NCBI GenBank assembly: GCA_903885445.1
Contig: CAISIO010000036.1
Coordinates: forward strand, 1 to 37,484
Direction: 5' to 3'
Origin: Candidatus Staskawiczbacteria bacterium
GTDB taxonomy: Bacteria > Patescibacteriota > Minisyncoccia > Minisyncoccales > Staskawiczbacteraceae
DNA length: 37,484 nt
Positions 1 to 7,107 of this stretch are shown here, piece by piece. Made by a program: the position numbers and the translations under genes. The notes below the pieces were generated by a model that saw nothing but the letters and a program-made list of their open reading frames with translations, was not told the DNA's origin and did not search any database. Position 1 is the first letter of the stretch. Every line of letters starts with the position of its first letter.

Positions 1-200
1 ACCTCTGGTGTATCAGTTGTCCTGCCAAGGGCATTGCTGAGTAGCTAAGTCGGGAATAGATAAACGCTGAAAGCATATAAGCGTGAAACTAACTCCAAGA
101 TGAGAACTCGTAGATTCCCCGCAGATTACGGGGTTGATAGGCTCCAGGTGTAAGGCCAGTAATGGCTTCAGCCGGGGAGTACTAATAAATCATTTTATCC
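1..200 (+). rRNA. rrl: 23S ribosomal RNA, 3' end (partial)
   Basis: This is the last ~200 nt of 23S rRNA. It begins with the conserved ACCTCTGGTGTATCAGTTGT segment just downstream of the sarcin-ricin region. It continues through the GCTGAAAGCATATAAGCGTGAAAC segment and ends near GGGGAGTACTAATAAAT, all close to the E. coli 3' domain. The gene enters from beyond the left edge. The exact 3' end is inferred, within about 10 nt. The spacer to 5S (201-337) holds a hairpin at 203-230 (arms around ATATACT/AGTATAT) that could be a processing site, and no tRNA. Confidence 0.95.
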
Positions 201-337
201 TTCGATATACTTAGCATTTGAGTATATTCGACATTAGCGTAAGTTTGTCTTTCTCGTTTCACTACGTGAAGATTAATAGATACAGATTTTATTTATCTTG
301 AAATAAGTATGCAAGACCGGAAATAAATTGAGTTTTC

Positions 338-447
338 CGGTGACGATTATACTGGAGTTGTCCCACCTGATCCCATTTCGAACTCAGAAGTGAAATACTC
401 CAAGGCCGATGGTAGTCATTCGTGGCGAGAGTAGGTAGTCGTCACCA
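338..447 (+). rRNA. rrf: 5S ribosomal RNA
   Basis: The sequence has the 5S core (CCCACCTGATCCCATTTCGA, then GAACTCAGAAGTGAAA, then CGATGGTAGT). The terminal helix pairs GGTGACGA (339-346) with TCGTCACC (439-446). Length is about 110 nt, normal for a bacterial 5S. Outside the mature ends, AATTGAG at 326-332 can pair with CTCAATT at 453-459, extending the terminal helix into a likely pre-5S processing stem. A second hairpin, CCGGAAA (317-323) with TTTCCGG (334-340), would compete with the 5' strand of the mature helix. The order 23S-5S-terminator is that of a normal rrn operon end. Confidence 0.96.
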
Positions 448-466
448 GAGCACTCAATTCTAAAAA

Positions 467-490
467 GTCCCGACATCGGGATTTTTTTTG
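467..490 (+). terminator. Intrinsic terminator of the rRNA operon
   Basis: The hairpin TCCCGACATCGGGA is followed directly by a run of eight T residues. It lies 20 nt after the mature 5S end and closes the rRNA transcript. Confidence 0.9.
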
Positions 491-518
491 TTGCAAAAAA
501 CCGGCGATAATGTAAAAT
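491..518 (+). promoter_or_regulatory. Putative sigma-70 promoter for the 72-aa membrane protein
   Basis: TTGCAA (491-496) and TAAAAT (513-518) are separated by 16 nt, immediately after the rRNA terminator. The predicted start near 525 gives a leader of about 35 nt. A second -10-like box, TATCCT at 529-534, is an alternative. Confidence 0.5.
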
Positions 519-559
519 AAAATTGTGGTATCCTAACGTTTACCCGAAAGGAAAATCCG

Positions 560-778
560 ATGCGCTGGGAAAAAGTTGCTAAATTGATTGCTACGGTCGT
601 ACTCGTGGCGATGGCTCTGCTCGTGGTCTATATAGGGATGGCGGGGCCCGTCATGGCGCCGTCTGTCTGGGTGCTTCTCTCGTCCCTTGTCATCAAGATG
701 CTTTGCCTCGCGATCGTAGTTGCCATCTTCTACCTAATCTACCACATATGGGCTAGGAGAAACCCGACGGCAACATGA
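560..778 (+). CDS. Small two-helix membrane protein, unknown family (72 aa)
   Basis: I do not recognise this protein. It has two hydrophobic segments (about residues 8-30 and 37-64), a short basic tail (WARRNP) and no cysteine pairs or catalytic motif, so it is probably a small integral membrane protein. The ATG is preceded by GAAAGGAAAATCCG, a good Shine-Dalgarno, unlike nearly all other genes here. Codon use is GC-rich (GTC, CTC and GTG runs) compared with mreC next door. The gene has its own promoter (491-518) and terminator (804-833), so it is an isolated one-gene cassette between the rRNA operon and the mre operon. These traits suggest acquisition from a higher-GC donor. It could be a hydrophobic toxin-like or holin-like peptide, but nothing in the sequence shows that. 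Confidence 0.65.
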   Translation: MRWEKVAKLIATVVLVAMALLVVYIGMAGPVMAPSVWVLLSSLVIKMLCLAIVVAIFYLIYHIWARRNPTAT

Positions 779-803
779 TTTGGCCAGGCGGAAGCAGGTC
801 GGT

Positions 804-833
804 CCCTACTCTCCCAGAGCAAGGGGCTTTTTT
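804..833 (+). terminator. Intrinsic terminator after the 72-aa gene
   Basis: CCCT (804-807) and CTCT (809-812) pair with AGAG (816-819) and AGGG (822-825) around a CCC loop, with small bulges. GC and six T residues follow. The stem is imperfect, so confidence is moderate. Confidence 0.55.
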
Positions 834-852
834 GTTACAAAAATAAATATAG

Positions 853-881
853 TTGCATAAAAAAATGTGTTGAGGTAAAAT
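853..881 (+). promoter_or_regulatory. Putative sigma-70 promoter for mreC-mreD-PBP2
   Basis: TTGCAT (853-858) and TAAAAT (876-881) are exactly 17 nt apart. The predicted start near 888 leaves only about 10 nt before the mreC ATG, so the message has almost no leader. No other promoter is visible before the three overlapping wall genes. Confidence 0.65.
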
Positions 882-898
882 GCAGATAATATAGAAAC

Positions 899-1762
899 AT
901 GAACAGGGTTAAAAATTTTTCGATAAACAAAAAAAGGAACGGCTTTGTGCCAGTAATAATTGGTACAGCCGTTTTTTTATTTTTAATTTTTACTTTGAAT
1001 ATTTTTGTAACTCCAATTAGGAATGGTTTTTTTGCTTTGTCTTCGCCGATACAAAAAACTTTTTGGACGGCGGGCGAATCGTCTTCTTTATTTTTGGGTT
1101 CTATATTTAATGGAGGGGCAATTGCCAAAGAAAACGCGAATCTAAAAAACGAGAACCAGAAACTTTTAGCGCAGATCGCGTCTTTGCAATCAATAGAATC
1201 GGGAAGCCAGGCGCTAAACGACATGTCCGCATCCTGCCAAAATACCGGCTTAAAATACGTTATGGCAGGGGTAATTGGGTTGGACGAAAGTGATATTCTT
1301 TCAATAAACAAGGGTTCAGCCGACGGAATTTTAGAGGGAATGCCGGTTTTAAACCAGCAACATGTGCTTTTCGGCAAAATATTTAAAGTCTATAAAAATT
1401 TCTCAAAAATAATACTGGTTTCCAATAAAAACAGTGTTATAAATGTGAAAATCCAGCAAGCCGCGCCCACAGGTAATCCAGACGACCCTGTCGTCCCTGA
1501 AATTGACGGCGTTGTAAAAGGAAGCGGGGGATTGACCGCTTATTTGGATTTAATTCCTATAAGCAGCGCGATAAATCCGGGAGATATATTGGTGACTTCT
1601 GCAATAGAAAAATCATTTCCTAAGGATTTGCTTGTCGGTAAAATTATCCAAAAGCAAAAAAATGACCAAAAGCCGTTCCAACAGGCGCAAATCAGCTTAT
1701 TTTTGAACGTGAAAACAACCGACAATTTGTTCGTTATCACAAACTATAAGCAAACCAATTGA
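899..1762 (+). CDS. mreC: Rod shape-determining protein MreC
   Basis: MreC is a membrane-anchored periplasmic scaffold of the elongasome that links MreB/MreD to PBP2. The 287-aa protein is typical of the family. It has a short basic N-terminus, one membrane span (about residues 17-39), a coiled coil (about 77-100, rich in N, E, K, L and Q) and then the two-barrel beta domain. The ISINKGSADGI and GVVKGSGG segments, with NPGDILVTSA near the end, match conserved MreC positions. It ends TGATG, where the TGA shares one base with the mreD ATG, so translation is coupled. There is no Shine-Dalgarno; the ATG lies about 10 nt after the predicted transcription start. The gene order mreC-mreD-PBP2 supports the call. 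Confidence 0.9.
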   Translation: MNRVKNFSINKKRNGFVPVIIGTAVFLFLIFTLNIFVTPIRNGFFALSSPIQKTFWTAGESSSLFLGSIFNGGAIAKENANLKNENQKLLAQIASLQSIESGSQALNDMSASCQNTGLKYVMAGVIGLDESDILSINKGSADGILEGMPVLNQQHVLFGKIFKVYKNFSKIILVSNKNSVINVKIQQAAPTGNPDDPVVPEIDGVVKGSGGLTAYLDLIPISSAINPGDILVTSAIEKSFPKDLLVGKIIQKQKNDQKPFQQAQISLFLNVKTTDNLFVITNYKQTN

Positions 1763-2265
1763 TGTGGAAAAAAACCCTCGCCGTAATTTTACTCTTTTAC
1801 GTATTTGCATTATTGCAGAGCAGTTTTTTGGCGCACTTTGCCTTATTCGGAGCTACTCCGAACCTGGTTTTTATACTTTTCTTCCTCGTTTCTTTTTTTT
1901 CTAAAAAAGAGGAAATTTATCAGGTAATTATTTTTGGCATAATAGCAGGGTTCTTTTTGGATATATTTTCGTATTCATATATAGGGTTATCGATTATTTT
2001 GCTTATAATTTTCGGATTTGTATTAAAAAAAATACAGTCTTTATTGAAGAACGCTGAGACCAAATATCCGCTTAAGTACTTTTTACCGCTTTTCACGGTC
2101 TTTTTATTGGCTTATGAGCTGCTAATTGGCGCAAGCCTATACTTTTTAGATCCAAGCCGGCTAAGGATAAATTTTGGCGTTGAGACTCTTTTCTATTTAA
2201 TTTATAATCTGATTGGCGCCTCTTTGATGTTTTATATTTATAAGAAAATACCGGAAGATGTTTAA
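1762..2265 (+). CDS. mreD: Rod shape-determining protein MreD
   Basis: MreD is an integral membrane subunit of the elongasome. The 167-aa product is almost wholly hydrophobic, with about five membrane spans, a basic loop (KKIQSLLKNAETKYP) and a charged C-terminus, as in the family. I chose the ATG at 1762, which overlaps the mreC stop (TGATG), rather than a TTG one codon upstream. Its last 8 nt overlap the start of the PBP2 gene. Sequence similarity within MreD is low in general, so the assignment rests mainly on topology, size and its place between mreC and the PBP2 gene. Confidence 0.88.
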   Translation: MWKKTLAVILLFYVFALLQSSFLAHFALFGATPNLVFILFFLVSFFSKKEEIYQVIIFGIIAGFFLDIFSYSYIGLSIILLIIFGFVLKKIQSLLKNAETKYPLKYFLPLFTVFLLAYELLIGASLYFLDPSRLRINFGVETLFYLIYNLIGASLMFYIYKKIPEDV

Positions 2266-4186
2266 GAAATATAAAGTAAAAAATTCAGGATTTGACATAG
2301 AACCTCATGAGGTTTTTTTGGACAAGCTTGCCCATACAAAAGAAGACGAGCTGGGTTTATCTGAAAAAAAGTTTGAGGTACCCTTGAAAGAATGGATATC
2401 TTACGCTCTATTCGGGCTTTTTTTTGTTGCCGCGGCGGTTTTGTTCGCAAGGACTTTTTACTTTCAGATTATTCAAGGGAAAAAACTATATACAGAAGCG
2501 GAAAATAATAAAGGAAGCGTGAATTTAATTGTGCCGACGCGGGGAATAATTTACGATAAAAATATGGTAAAACTTGTGTTGAATTCTCCGGCGTACGACT
2601 TGGTTTGCGACAGAGCGCATTTCTCTTTTTCTTCGCAAGGCGTATTTAATGAAATAAATGACATCGCCGGCGTTGTCGGTTTAAACTCCGTTGATGTGGC
2701 TAGCAAAATCCAGGGCACGGATTCGTCGGAGGTTTTGATTGCTGATAATTTAGATCATGAGAAGCTTTTGTTATTAGAGTCTAAAATAAATAATTTTCCA
2801 AGCTGCAGAATCCAGCAGAATACCGCCCGAGATTATGTTTACGGCTCGGTTTTTTCACAGGTTTTAGGATATACTTCAAGGATAAATCATGACGAATATT
2901 CAAGCAGCACAGGATACGTAATTAACGATTACATAGGAAAAACAGGCCTGGAAAAGTATTATGAATTATATTTACGGGGAACGCCCGGGCAGTCTAAGGC
3001 GATAAAATCGGCGACCGGTACGCAGGAGGGAAGCCAAATTCTTACGCCGTCCGTCCCCGGCAATAATTTGGTTTTAAATATAGACGCTGATTTACAAGCC
3101 AGACTTTATGGCGCGCTTGAAAAAAATATACAAAAGATGGGGGGTAAAAAAGGAGCCGCGGTTGCAATGGACCCTCGAACAGGAGCTGTTTTGGCACTGG
3201 TTTCTTACCCGTCTTACGACGATAATTCATTTACAAAGGGAATAACCCAGGAAGATTATAATAAAATAGCCAACGACCCGTCTCAGCCGCTTTTTAACAG
3301 GGCAATTTCTGCAAAATATCCGACAGGGTCTACCATAAAACCATTTGAAGCTTCAGCTGCCCTGCAGGAAAAAATAATTTCGCCCGACAAACAAATAAAC
3401 GATATTGGATATATTTTGGTAAAAAATCAGTACGACCCGAGTATAGTTTATAAATATGGAGGAGTAACTCCGCACGGCTGGGTTGATATGAAAAAGGCGC
3501 TGGCTGTCTCGTCGAACATCTATTTTTACACAGTCGGCGGGGGATACGAAGACCAGCAGGGATTGGGCCCCACAAGAATAAAAAAATATCTTTCGCTTTT
3601 TGGATGGGACCAGAAGACCGGGATTGATTTGCCTGGAGAATTCTCAGGATTTATTCCTGACCCGGCTTGGAAAAAACAAGTCAAAAAACAATCCTGGGTA
3701 GATGGAGATACATATAACCTTTCAATTGGACAGTCGGATTTGCAAACAACTCCTTTACAAGTCGCGTCTGCTTATTGCGCAATCGCCAATGGCGGAACAT
3801 TATATAAACCGCAAATCGTAAGTAAAATTGTTGACGCAACCGACGCAACAAAAACTATTCAGGAATTCAGCCCGCAAGTTATAAGAAGCAGTTTTATTGA
3901 CCCTGCAAATCTGGAAATTGTAAGGGAAGGAATGCGAGACGGCGTGACCCAAGATTACGGACTTTCAAAATCGCTTAGAAGTCTTCCGGTTTCTGCCGCT
4001 GCCAAAACAGGAACCGCTGAAATCGGTTACAAAGACCAGTTTAATGTTTGGTCGTCGGTTTTTGCCCCATACGACAATCCAGAAATTGTCTTAGTTGTAA
4101 CCGCCGAAAACGTAAACGGCATCGGAGCAGTCACTTTGCCGGTAGCCCACGACGTTTTAGACTGGTACTTCTCAGATAAAAAATAA
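2258..4186 (+). CDS. mrdA: Penicillin-binding protein 2 (peptidoglycan D,D-transpeptidase of the elongasome)
   Basis: This class B PBP cross-links peptidoglycan during elongation, working with RodA and MreCD. The 642-aa protein has a cytoplasmic N-terminus, one membrane span (about residues 49-70), a dimerisation/pedestal domain (RGIIYDKN; QNTARDYVYG; GKTGLEKYYE) and a transpeptidase domain. The active-site motifs are intact: S358-T-I-K361 (nucleophile Ser358), S418-S-N and K583-T-G-T. The start overlaps mreD by 8 nt. The N-terminal extension before the span (about 48 residues) is longer and more charged than in E. coli PBP2. A strong hairpin terminator follows, so mreC-mreD-mrdA forms one transcription unit. 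RodA is not in the window. Confidence 0.93.
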   Translation: MFKKYKVKNSGFDIEPHEVFLDKLAHTKEDELGLSEKKFEVPLKEWISYALFGLFFVAAAVLFARTFYFQIIQGKKLYTEAENNKGSVNLIVPTRGIIYDKNMVKLVLNSPAYDLVCDRAHFSFSSQGVFNEINDIAGVVGLNSVDVASKIQGTDSSEVLIADNLDHEKLLLLESKINNFPSCRIQQNTARDYVYGSVFSQVLGYTSRINHDEYSSSTGYVINDYIGKTGLEKYYELYLRGTPGQSKAIKSATGTQEGSQILTPSVPGNNLVLNIDADLQARLYGALEKNIQKMGGKKGAAVAMDPRTGAVLALVSYPSYDDNSFTKGITQEDYNKIANDPSQPLFNRAISAKYPTGSTIKPFEASAALQEKIISPDKQINDIGYILVKNQYDPSIVYKYGGVTPHGWVDMKKALAVSSNIYFYTVGGGYEDQQGLGPTRIKKYLSLFGWDQKTGIDLPGEFSGFIPDPAWKKQVKKQSWVDGDTYNLSIGQSDLQTTPLQVASAYCAIANGGTLYKPQIVSKIVDATDATKTIQEFSPQVIRSSFIDPANLEIVREGMRDGVTQDYGLSKSLRSLPVSAAAKTGTAEIGYKDQFNVWSSVFAPYDNPEIVLVVTAENVNGIGAVTLPVAHDVLDWYFSDKK

Positions 4187-4211
4187 GAAGAACGAGGAAT
4201 TAGCATCTTTT

Positions 4212-4242
4212 ATCGGGTCATCGCGTTGACCCGATTGTTTTG
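4212..4242 (+). terminator. Intrinsic terminator of the mreC-mreD-PBP2 operon
   Basis: ATCGGGTCA (4212-4220) pairs perfectly with TGACCCGAT (4227-4235) around a 6-nt loop, followed by the T-rich TGTTTTGTGTG. It lies 25 nt after the PBP2 stop. Confidence 0.8.
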
Positions 4243-4252
4243 TGTGCTTTCC

Positions 4253-4281
4253 TTGACATAGTAATTATAATATGATATACT
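4253..4281 (+). promoter_or_regulatory. Strong sigma-70 promoter of the PEP-CTERM cassette
   Basis: A perfect -35 box TTGACA (4253-4258) and TATACT (4276-4281) are 17 nt apart. This is the closest match to consensus among the protein-gene promoters here. Transcription should start near 4288, giving a leader of about 100 nt. Confidence 0.8.
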
Positions 4282-4358
4282 TATGACTTAGGAGTTCGTT
4301 GTAAACAAAACAGTAATCTACGGCATTCTCCGTGTGGGAGAGCCATATTCCAAGGAAC

Positions 4359-4381
4359 GGGTCCAGTTGGACCCAAAGGAG
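4359..4381 (+). promoter_or_regulatory. Leader hairpin abutting a canonical Shine-Dalgarno
   Basis: GGGTCC (4359-4364) pairs with GGACCC (4369-4374) around an AGTT loop, and AAGGAG (4376-4381) follows two bases later, 6 nt before the ATG at 4388. A second hairpin (TCTCC/GGAGA with flanking GGC/GCC) lies at about 4322-4343. The structures may stabilise the message or tune ribosome access. The spacing also fixes the start codon at 4388 rather than the upstream ATG at 4334. Confidence 0.6.
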
Positions 4382-4387
4382 CCTCAG

Positions 4388-5113
4388 ATGAAGAACGCGG
4401 TGTTGGTTTCGATGGTGGCTGCGGTGTTGGTGACGTTCGGTGGCCTCACGTCCATGGCTTCGGCCGCGGGCGGATCCATTGGTTCGTCATCCTGGATCGA
4501 CCAAAGCTTCGACTTTGGCGACGTCAGGGGAGGGTACTCCACTGGTACCGACGGCGTTGGACAGATGGCGATGGGGGCGTGGTTGTCTGCGACATCCGGG
4601 ACAATCACAAACGCCTACATGAACATCTATCCGATGCCATGGATGGACCAGCCGGGGCAGACGTACTTTCAGGTGCGGGTGAGCTTTGATGGCACCTATG
4701 ATGTGTTGCCCACACTGAGCCCATATTTGGGCGAAAGTCAGTCGGCATCGCACAGAGGCGTGTCTCTCTCCGAGAGCATCAACCTCTACTCCTACAAGGA
4801 GTGGCTGCCCAACGACACGACGGATCCAACCGGTCCGGTTCAGGACAACGGCGGGGCTAGCGCAAGTATCAGTCCGTTCGTTATCACGACCAGTAACGGG
4901 GTTTTCCAGGACTGGTCCTGGACGAACCCCGATTCCGGTCAGACCTACAACGACTTTTCGTACGCGGTTTACTGGTACGGGTATACGGACAACCCTGCCG
5001 CAGCGACGATGTTCGGTTCGGTTCAACCAATGGGCGTTCCTGAGCCGGCGTCGCTGGCTCTGCTGGCCCTCGGCGGGCTGGCGGTAATCCGCCGTCGGCG
5101 GAAGATGCAGTAA
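4388..5113 (+). CDS. Secreted PEP-CTERM domain protein
   Basis: The 241-aa product has a clear signal peptide (Lys-Asn start, hydrophobic core to about residue 20, then ASAAGG) and a Gly/Ser/Tyr/Asn-rich extracellular domain I cannot assign. It ends in a textbook PEP-CTERM sorting signal: VPEPASLALL, a short hydrophobic helix, then RRRRK. PEP-CTERM proteins are known substrates of exosortases, which cleave at the signal and release or anchor the protein. No exosortase is in the window. The domain style resembles proteins of Planctomycetes and Verrucomicrobia (family knowledge; a database search is needed). By eye the gene is far richer in G and C than its neighbours, has a perfect Shine-Dalgarno, and has its own promoter and terminator. 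I infer recent transfer, or an assembly artefact that must be excluded. Confidence 0.85.
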   Translation: MKNAVLVSMVAAVLVTFGGLTSMASAAGGSIGSSSWIDQSFDFGDVRGGYSTGTDGVGQMAMGAWLSATSGTITNAYMNIYPMPWMDQPGQTYFQVRVSFDGTYDVLPTLSPYLGESQSASHRGVSLSESINLYSYKEWLPNDTTDPTGPVQDNGGASASISPFVITTSNGVFQDWSWTNPDSGQTYNDFSYAVYWYGYTDNPAAATMFGSVQPMGVPEPASLALLALGGLAVIRRRRKMQ

Positions 5114-5150
5114 CCGGCCACGAGTGGCTGGAGGAATGCGCGAAAGCGCG

Positions 5151-5191
5151 GCGCTTGAGCACTAAGACCAATAGTGTATCAAGCGCTTTTT
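5151..5191 (+). terminator. Intrinsic terminator of the PEP-CTERM cassette
   Basis: GCGCTTGA (5151-5158) pairs with TCAAGCGC (5179-5186). Inside it, CACTA (5160-5164) pairs with TAGTG (5172-5176). Five T residues follow. Confidence 0.85.
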
Positions 5192-5194
5192 GTT

Positions 5195-5223
5195 TTGCAA
5201 AAAGTTTTTTATTTTGATATTAT
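5195..5223 (+). promoter_or_regulatory. Putative promoter of lysS and the downstream gene run
   Basis: TTGCAA (5195-5200) and TATTAT (5218-5223) have 17-nt spacing. The predicted start near 5230 gives a leader of about 15 nt without a Shine-Dalgarno. Confidence 0.6.
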
Positions 5224-5244
5224 ATACTAATTAAACATCAACAT

Positions 5245-6714
5245 ATGCCCGACATAGAAGAATTAAGAGAAACTAGAATCGCCAAATTAAAAAAGCTTAA
5301 GGAGGCTGGAATTTTGGCGTATCCGGCAAAAACGAACCGGACGCATAGTATTGCGGAAGTTATTGCAAACTGGAAAAAACTTTCCGGTGGAATTTTGGGG
5401 AAAAAATCTGTTGTAATTGCAGGAAGAATAATGGCGAAAAGGGGACAGGGCGGTTTGACTTTTGTTGATGTAAACGACGGCTCTGGAAAATTACAGGCGA
5501 TTATAAAACAAGATAAATTGGGAGAAAAGGGTTACCAATTCTTTTTGGATGTTTTTGATATTGGAGATTTTGTGGAAATAAAAGGAACTTTGTTTACAAC
5601 AAAAAGAGGAGAGAAAACAATTGAAGCGTCTGATTATAAAATGCTTTCAAAGGCGCTCTTGCCTTTGCCAGAAAAATGGCATGGAATACAAGACGTTGAA
5701 GAAAAGTTAAGAAAAAGATACTTGGATATTATTTTTAATCCCGAAGTGCGCGCCATGGTTGAGAAGAGGACAACGTTTTGGGCTTCCATGAGAGAATTTT
5801 TGGTAGAAAAAGGATTTTTAGAAGTGGAAACTCCTGTTTTGGAAACAACTCCGGGCGGAGCTGACGCAAGGCCATTTAAAACCCATCACAATGCTTTGGA
5901 TATAGATGTGTTTTTAAGAATTTCAATGGGTGAATTGTGGCAGAAAAAATTGATGGTGGCGGGATTTGAAAAAACTTTTGAGATTGGCAGGCAGTTTAGA
6001 AACGAGGGAATGGATTCAGAACATTTACAGGATTATTCGCAGATGGAATTTTATTGGGCATACGCCGATTATGAAATGGGAATGGAAATGGTTGAGGAGA
6101 TGTATAAATATGTTGCCAAGAAGACTTTCGGCACTTTAAATTTTAAAATCCGCGGATTTGATGTTGATTTGTCAAAGAAATGGGAAAAATATGATTATCA
6201 GTCTATAATTTCTAAATATACGGGAATAGATGTTTTAGAAGCAAGTGTTGATGAGATAGAAAAAGCTTTGCAGAAATTAAAGATAGACTATGATAAAAAT
6301 GGATTTAATAAAACTAGGGCAATTGATAACTTATGGAAATATTGCAGGAAAAATATTCCTGGCCCAGGATTTTTGATAAACGTGCCAATTATTATGGAGC
6401 CGTTGGCAAAAAGAATGGAGAAGAATCCAAAACTGGTGCAGAGATTTCAGGTGATTTTGGCTGGTTCTGAAATGGGCAAAGGATATTCAGAACTAAACGA
6501 CCCGATTGACCAAGCTGAAAGATTTGCAGAACAGCAAAAACTCCGTGATGCCGGCGACCAGGAAGCGCAAATGTATGACAAAGATTTCGTTGAAGCTCTT
6601 GAGCACGGGATGCCTCCAACCTGCGGTTTCGGAGTTTCCGAAAGATTATTCAGCTTCCTAATGGACAAGCCCGCCCGCGATTGCCAAATATTCCCCTTAA
6701 TGCGTCCAAAATAA
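5245..6714 (+). CDS. lysS: Lysyl-tRNA synthetase, class II
   Basis: The enzyme charges tRNA-Lys with lysine using ATP. The 489-aa protein has an N-terminal OB-fold anticodon-binding domain (about residues 50-150, GRIMAKRGQGGLTFVDVND) and a class II catalytic core. Motif 2 is FEIGRQFRNEGMD with Arg252, and motif 3 is GFGVSERLFSFL with Arg467. The protein stops right after FPLMRPK, as expected for class II LysRS. The motif 3 region reads CGFGVSERLFSFLMDK instead of the GLGIGIDRLVMLL seen in E. coli; this looks like a lineage variant, and the ATP-binding Arg is present. The ATG at 5245 is the first in frame and fits the promoter. No Shine-Dalgarno is visible. Confidence 0.93.
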   Translation: MPDIEELRETRIAKLKKLKEAGILAYPAKTNRTHSIAEVIANWKKLSGGILGKKSVVIAGRIMAKRGQGGLTFVDVNDGSGKLQAIIKQDKLGEKGYQFFLDVFDIGDFVEIKGTLFTTKRGEKTIEASDYKMLSKALLPLPEKWHGIQDVEEKLRKRYLDIIFNPEVRAMVEKRTTFWASMREFLVEKGFLEVETPVLETTPGGADARPFKTHHNALDIDVFLRISMGELWQKKLMVAGFEKTFEIGRQFRNEGMDSEHLQDYSQMEFYWAYADYEMGMEMVEEMYKYVAKKTFGTLNFKIRGFDVDLSKKWEKYDYQSIISKYTGIDVLEASVDEIEKALQKLKIDYDKNGFNKTRAIDNLWKYCRKNIPGPGFLINVPIIMEPLAKRMEKNPKLVQRFQVILAGSEMGKGYSELNDPIDQAERFAEQQKLRDAGDQEAQMYDKDFVEALEHGMPPTCGFGVSERLFSFLMDKPARDCQIFPLMRPK

Positions 6715-6721
6715 AAATTTT

Positions 6722-7087
6722 ATGCTAGAAGGCGAACCAAAACAAGAAGACAAAGAGCAAAAGCCCGAGATATTAGATATTTCTGATAGAGTCTCAGCAA
6801 TTATTAGCGACCCGGAAAAACAATTTAAATCAATTGAAATTATTGATTTATGTCATACTCCGGAAATAAGAAATGCGCAAGGATTATCTATCACTTTGAA
6901 TTATATGGGCGAAGACTGGGCTAATTGGGCAAAGGCGTGGAAAGAGGGCGGAACAGCCAGGCAGAAACGAGAAATTTCGATAAGGGTGACAAAAGCGCAG
7001 AAAGATAAATCGCCAAACGCATTTGCTTCCGGAGTGAAATGGATTGAAGTAGATGAACACGGAAACGAAATTAAAAAAGAAGAGTAA
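6722..7087 (+). CDS. Hypothetical protein between lysS and serS (121 aa)
   Basis: I do not recognise this protein. It is hydrophilic, with no signal peptide or membrane segment. It has an acidic/lysine-rich N-terminus, a central segment rich in aromatic residues (YMGEDWANWAKAWKEGG) and a charged tail (DEHGNEIKKEE). It starts 7 nt after lysS and ends 20 nt before serS, so it is almost certainly co-transcribed with the two synthetases. The composition matches the native low-GC genes. A small cytoplasmic accessory protein is plausible, but no function can be read from the sequence. Confidence 0.7.
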   Translation: MLEGEPKQEDKEQKPEILDISDRVSAIISDPEKQFKSIEIIDLCHTPEIRNAQGLSITLNYMGEDWANWAKAWKEGGTARQKREISIRVTKAQKDKSPNAFASGVKWIEVDEHGNEIKKEE

Positions 7088-7107
7088 ATAAATTTTAAAA
7101 TAAATTT

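Noticed and set aside
835-1377. Open frame of 180 codons antisense to mreC
   Set aside because: It lies opposite a clear mreC with conserved motifs and has no start signals or protein family features.
4487-5026. Open frame of 179 codons antisense to the PEP-CTERM gene
   Set aside because: It is a by-product of GC-rich codon composition on the other strand. It has no promoter, ribosome site or recognisable domain, while the plus-strand gene has all of these.
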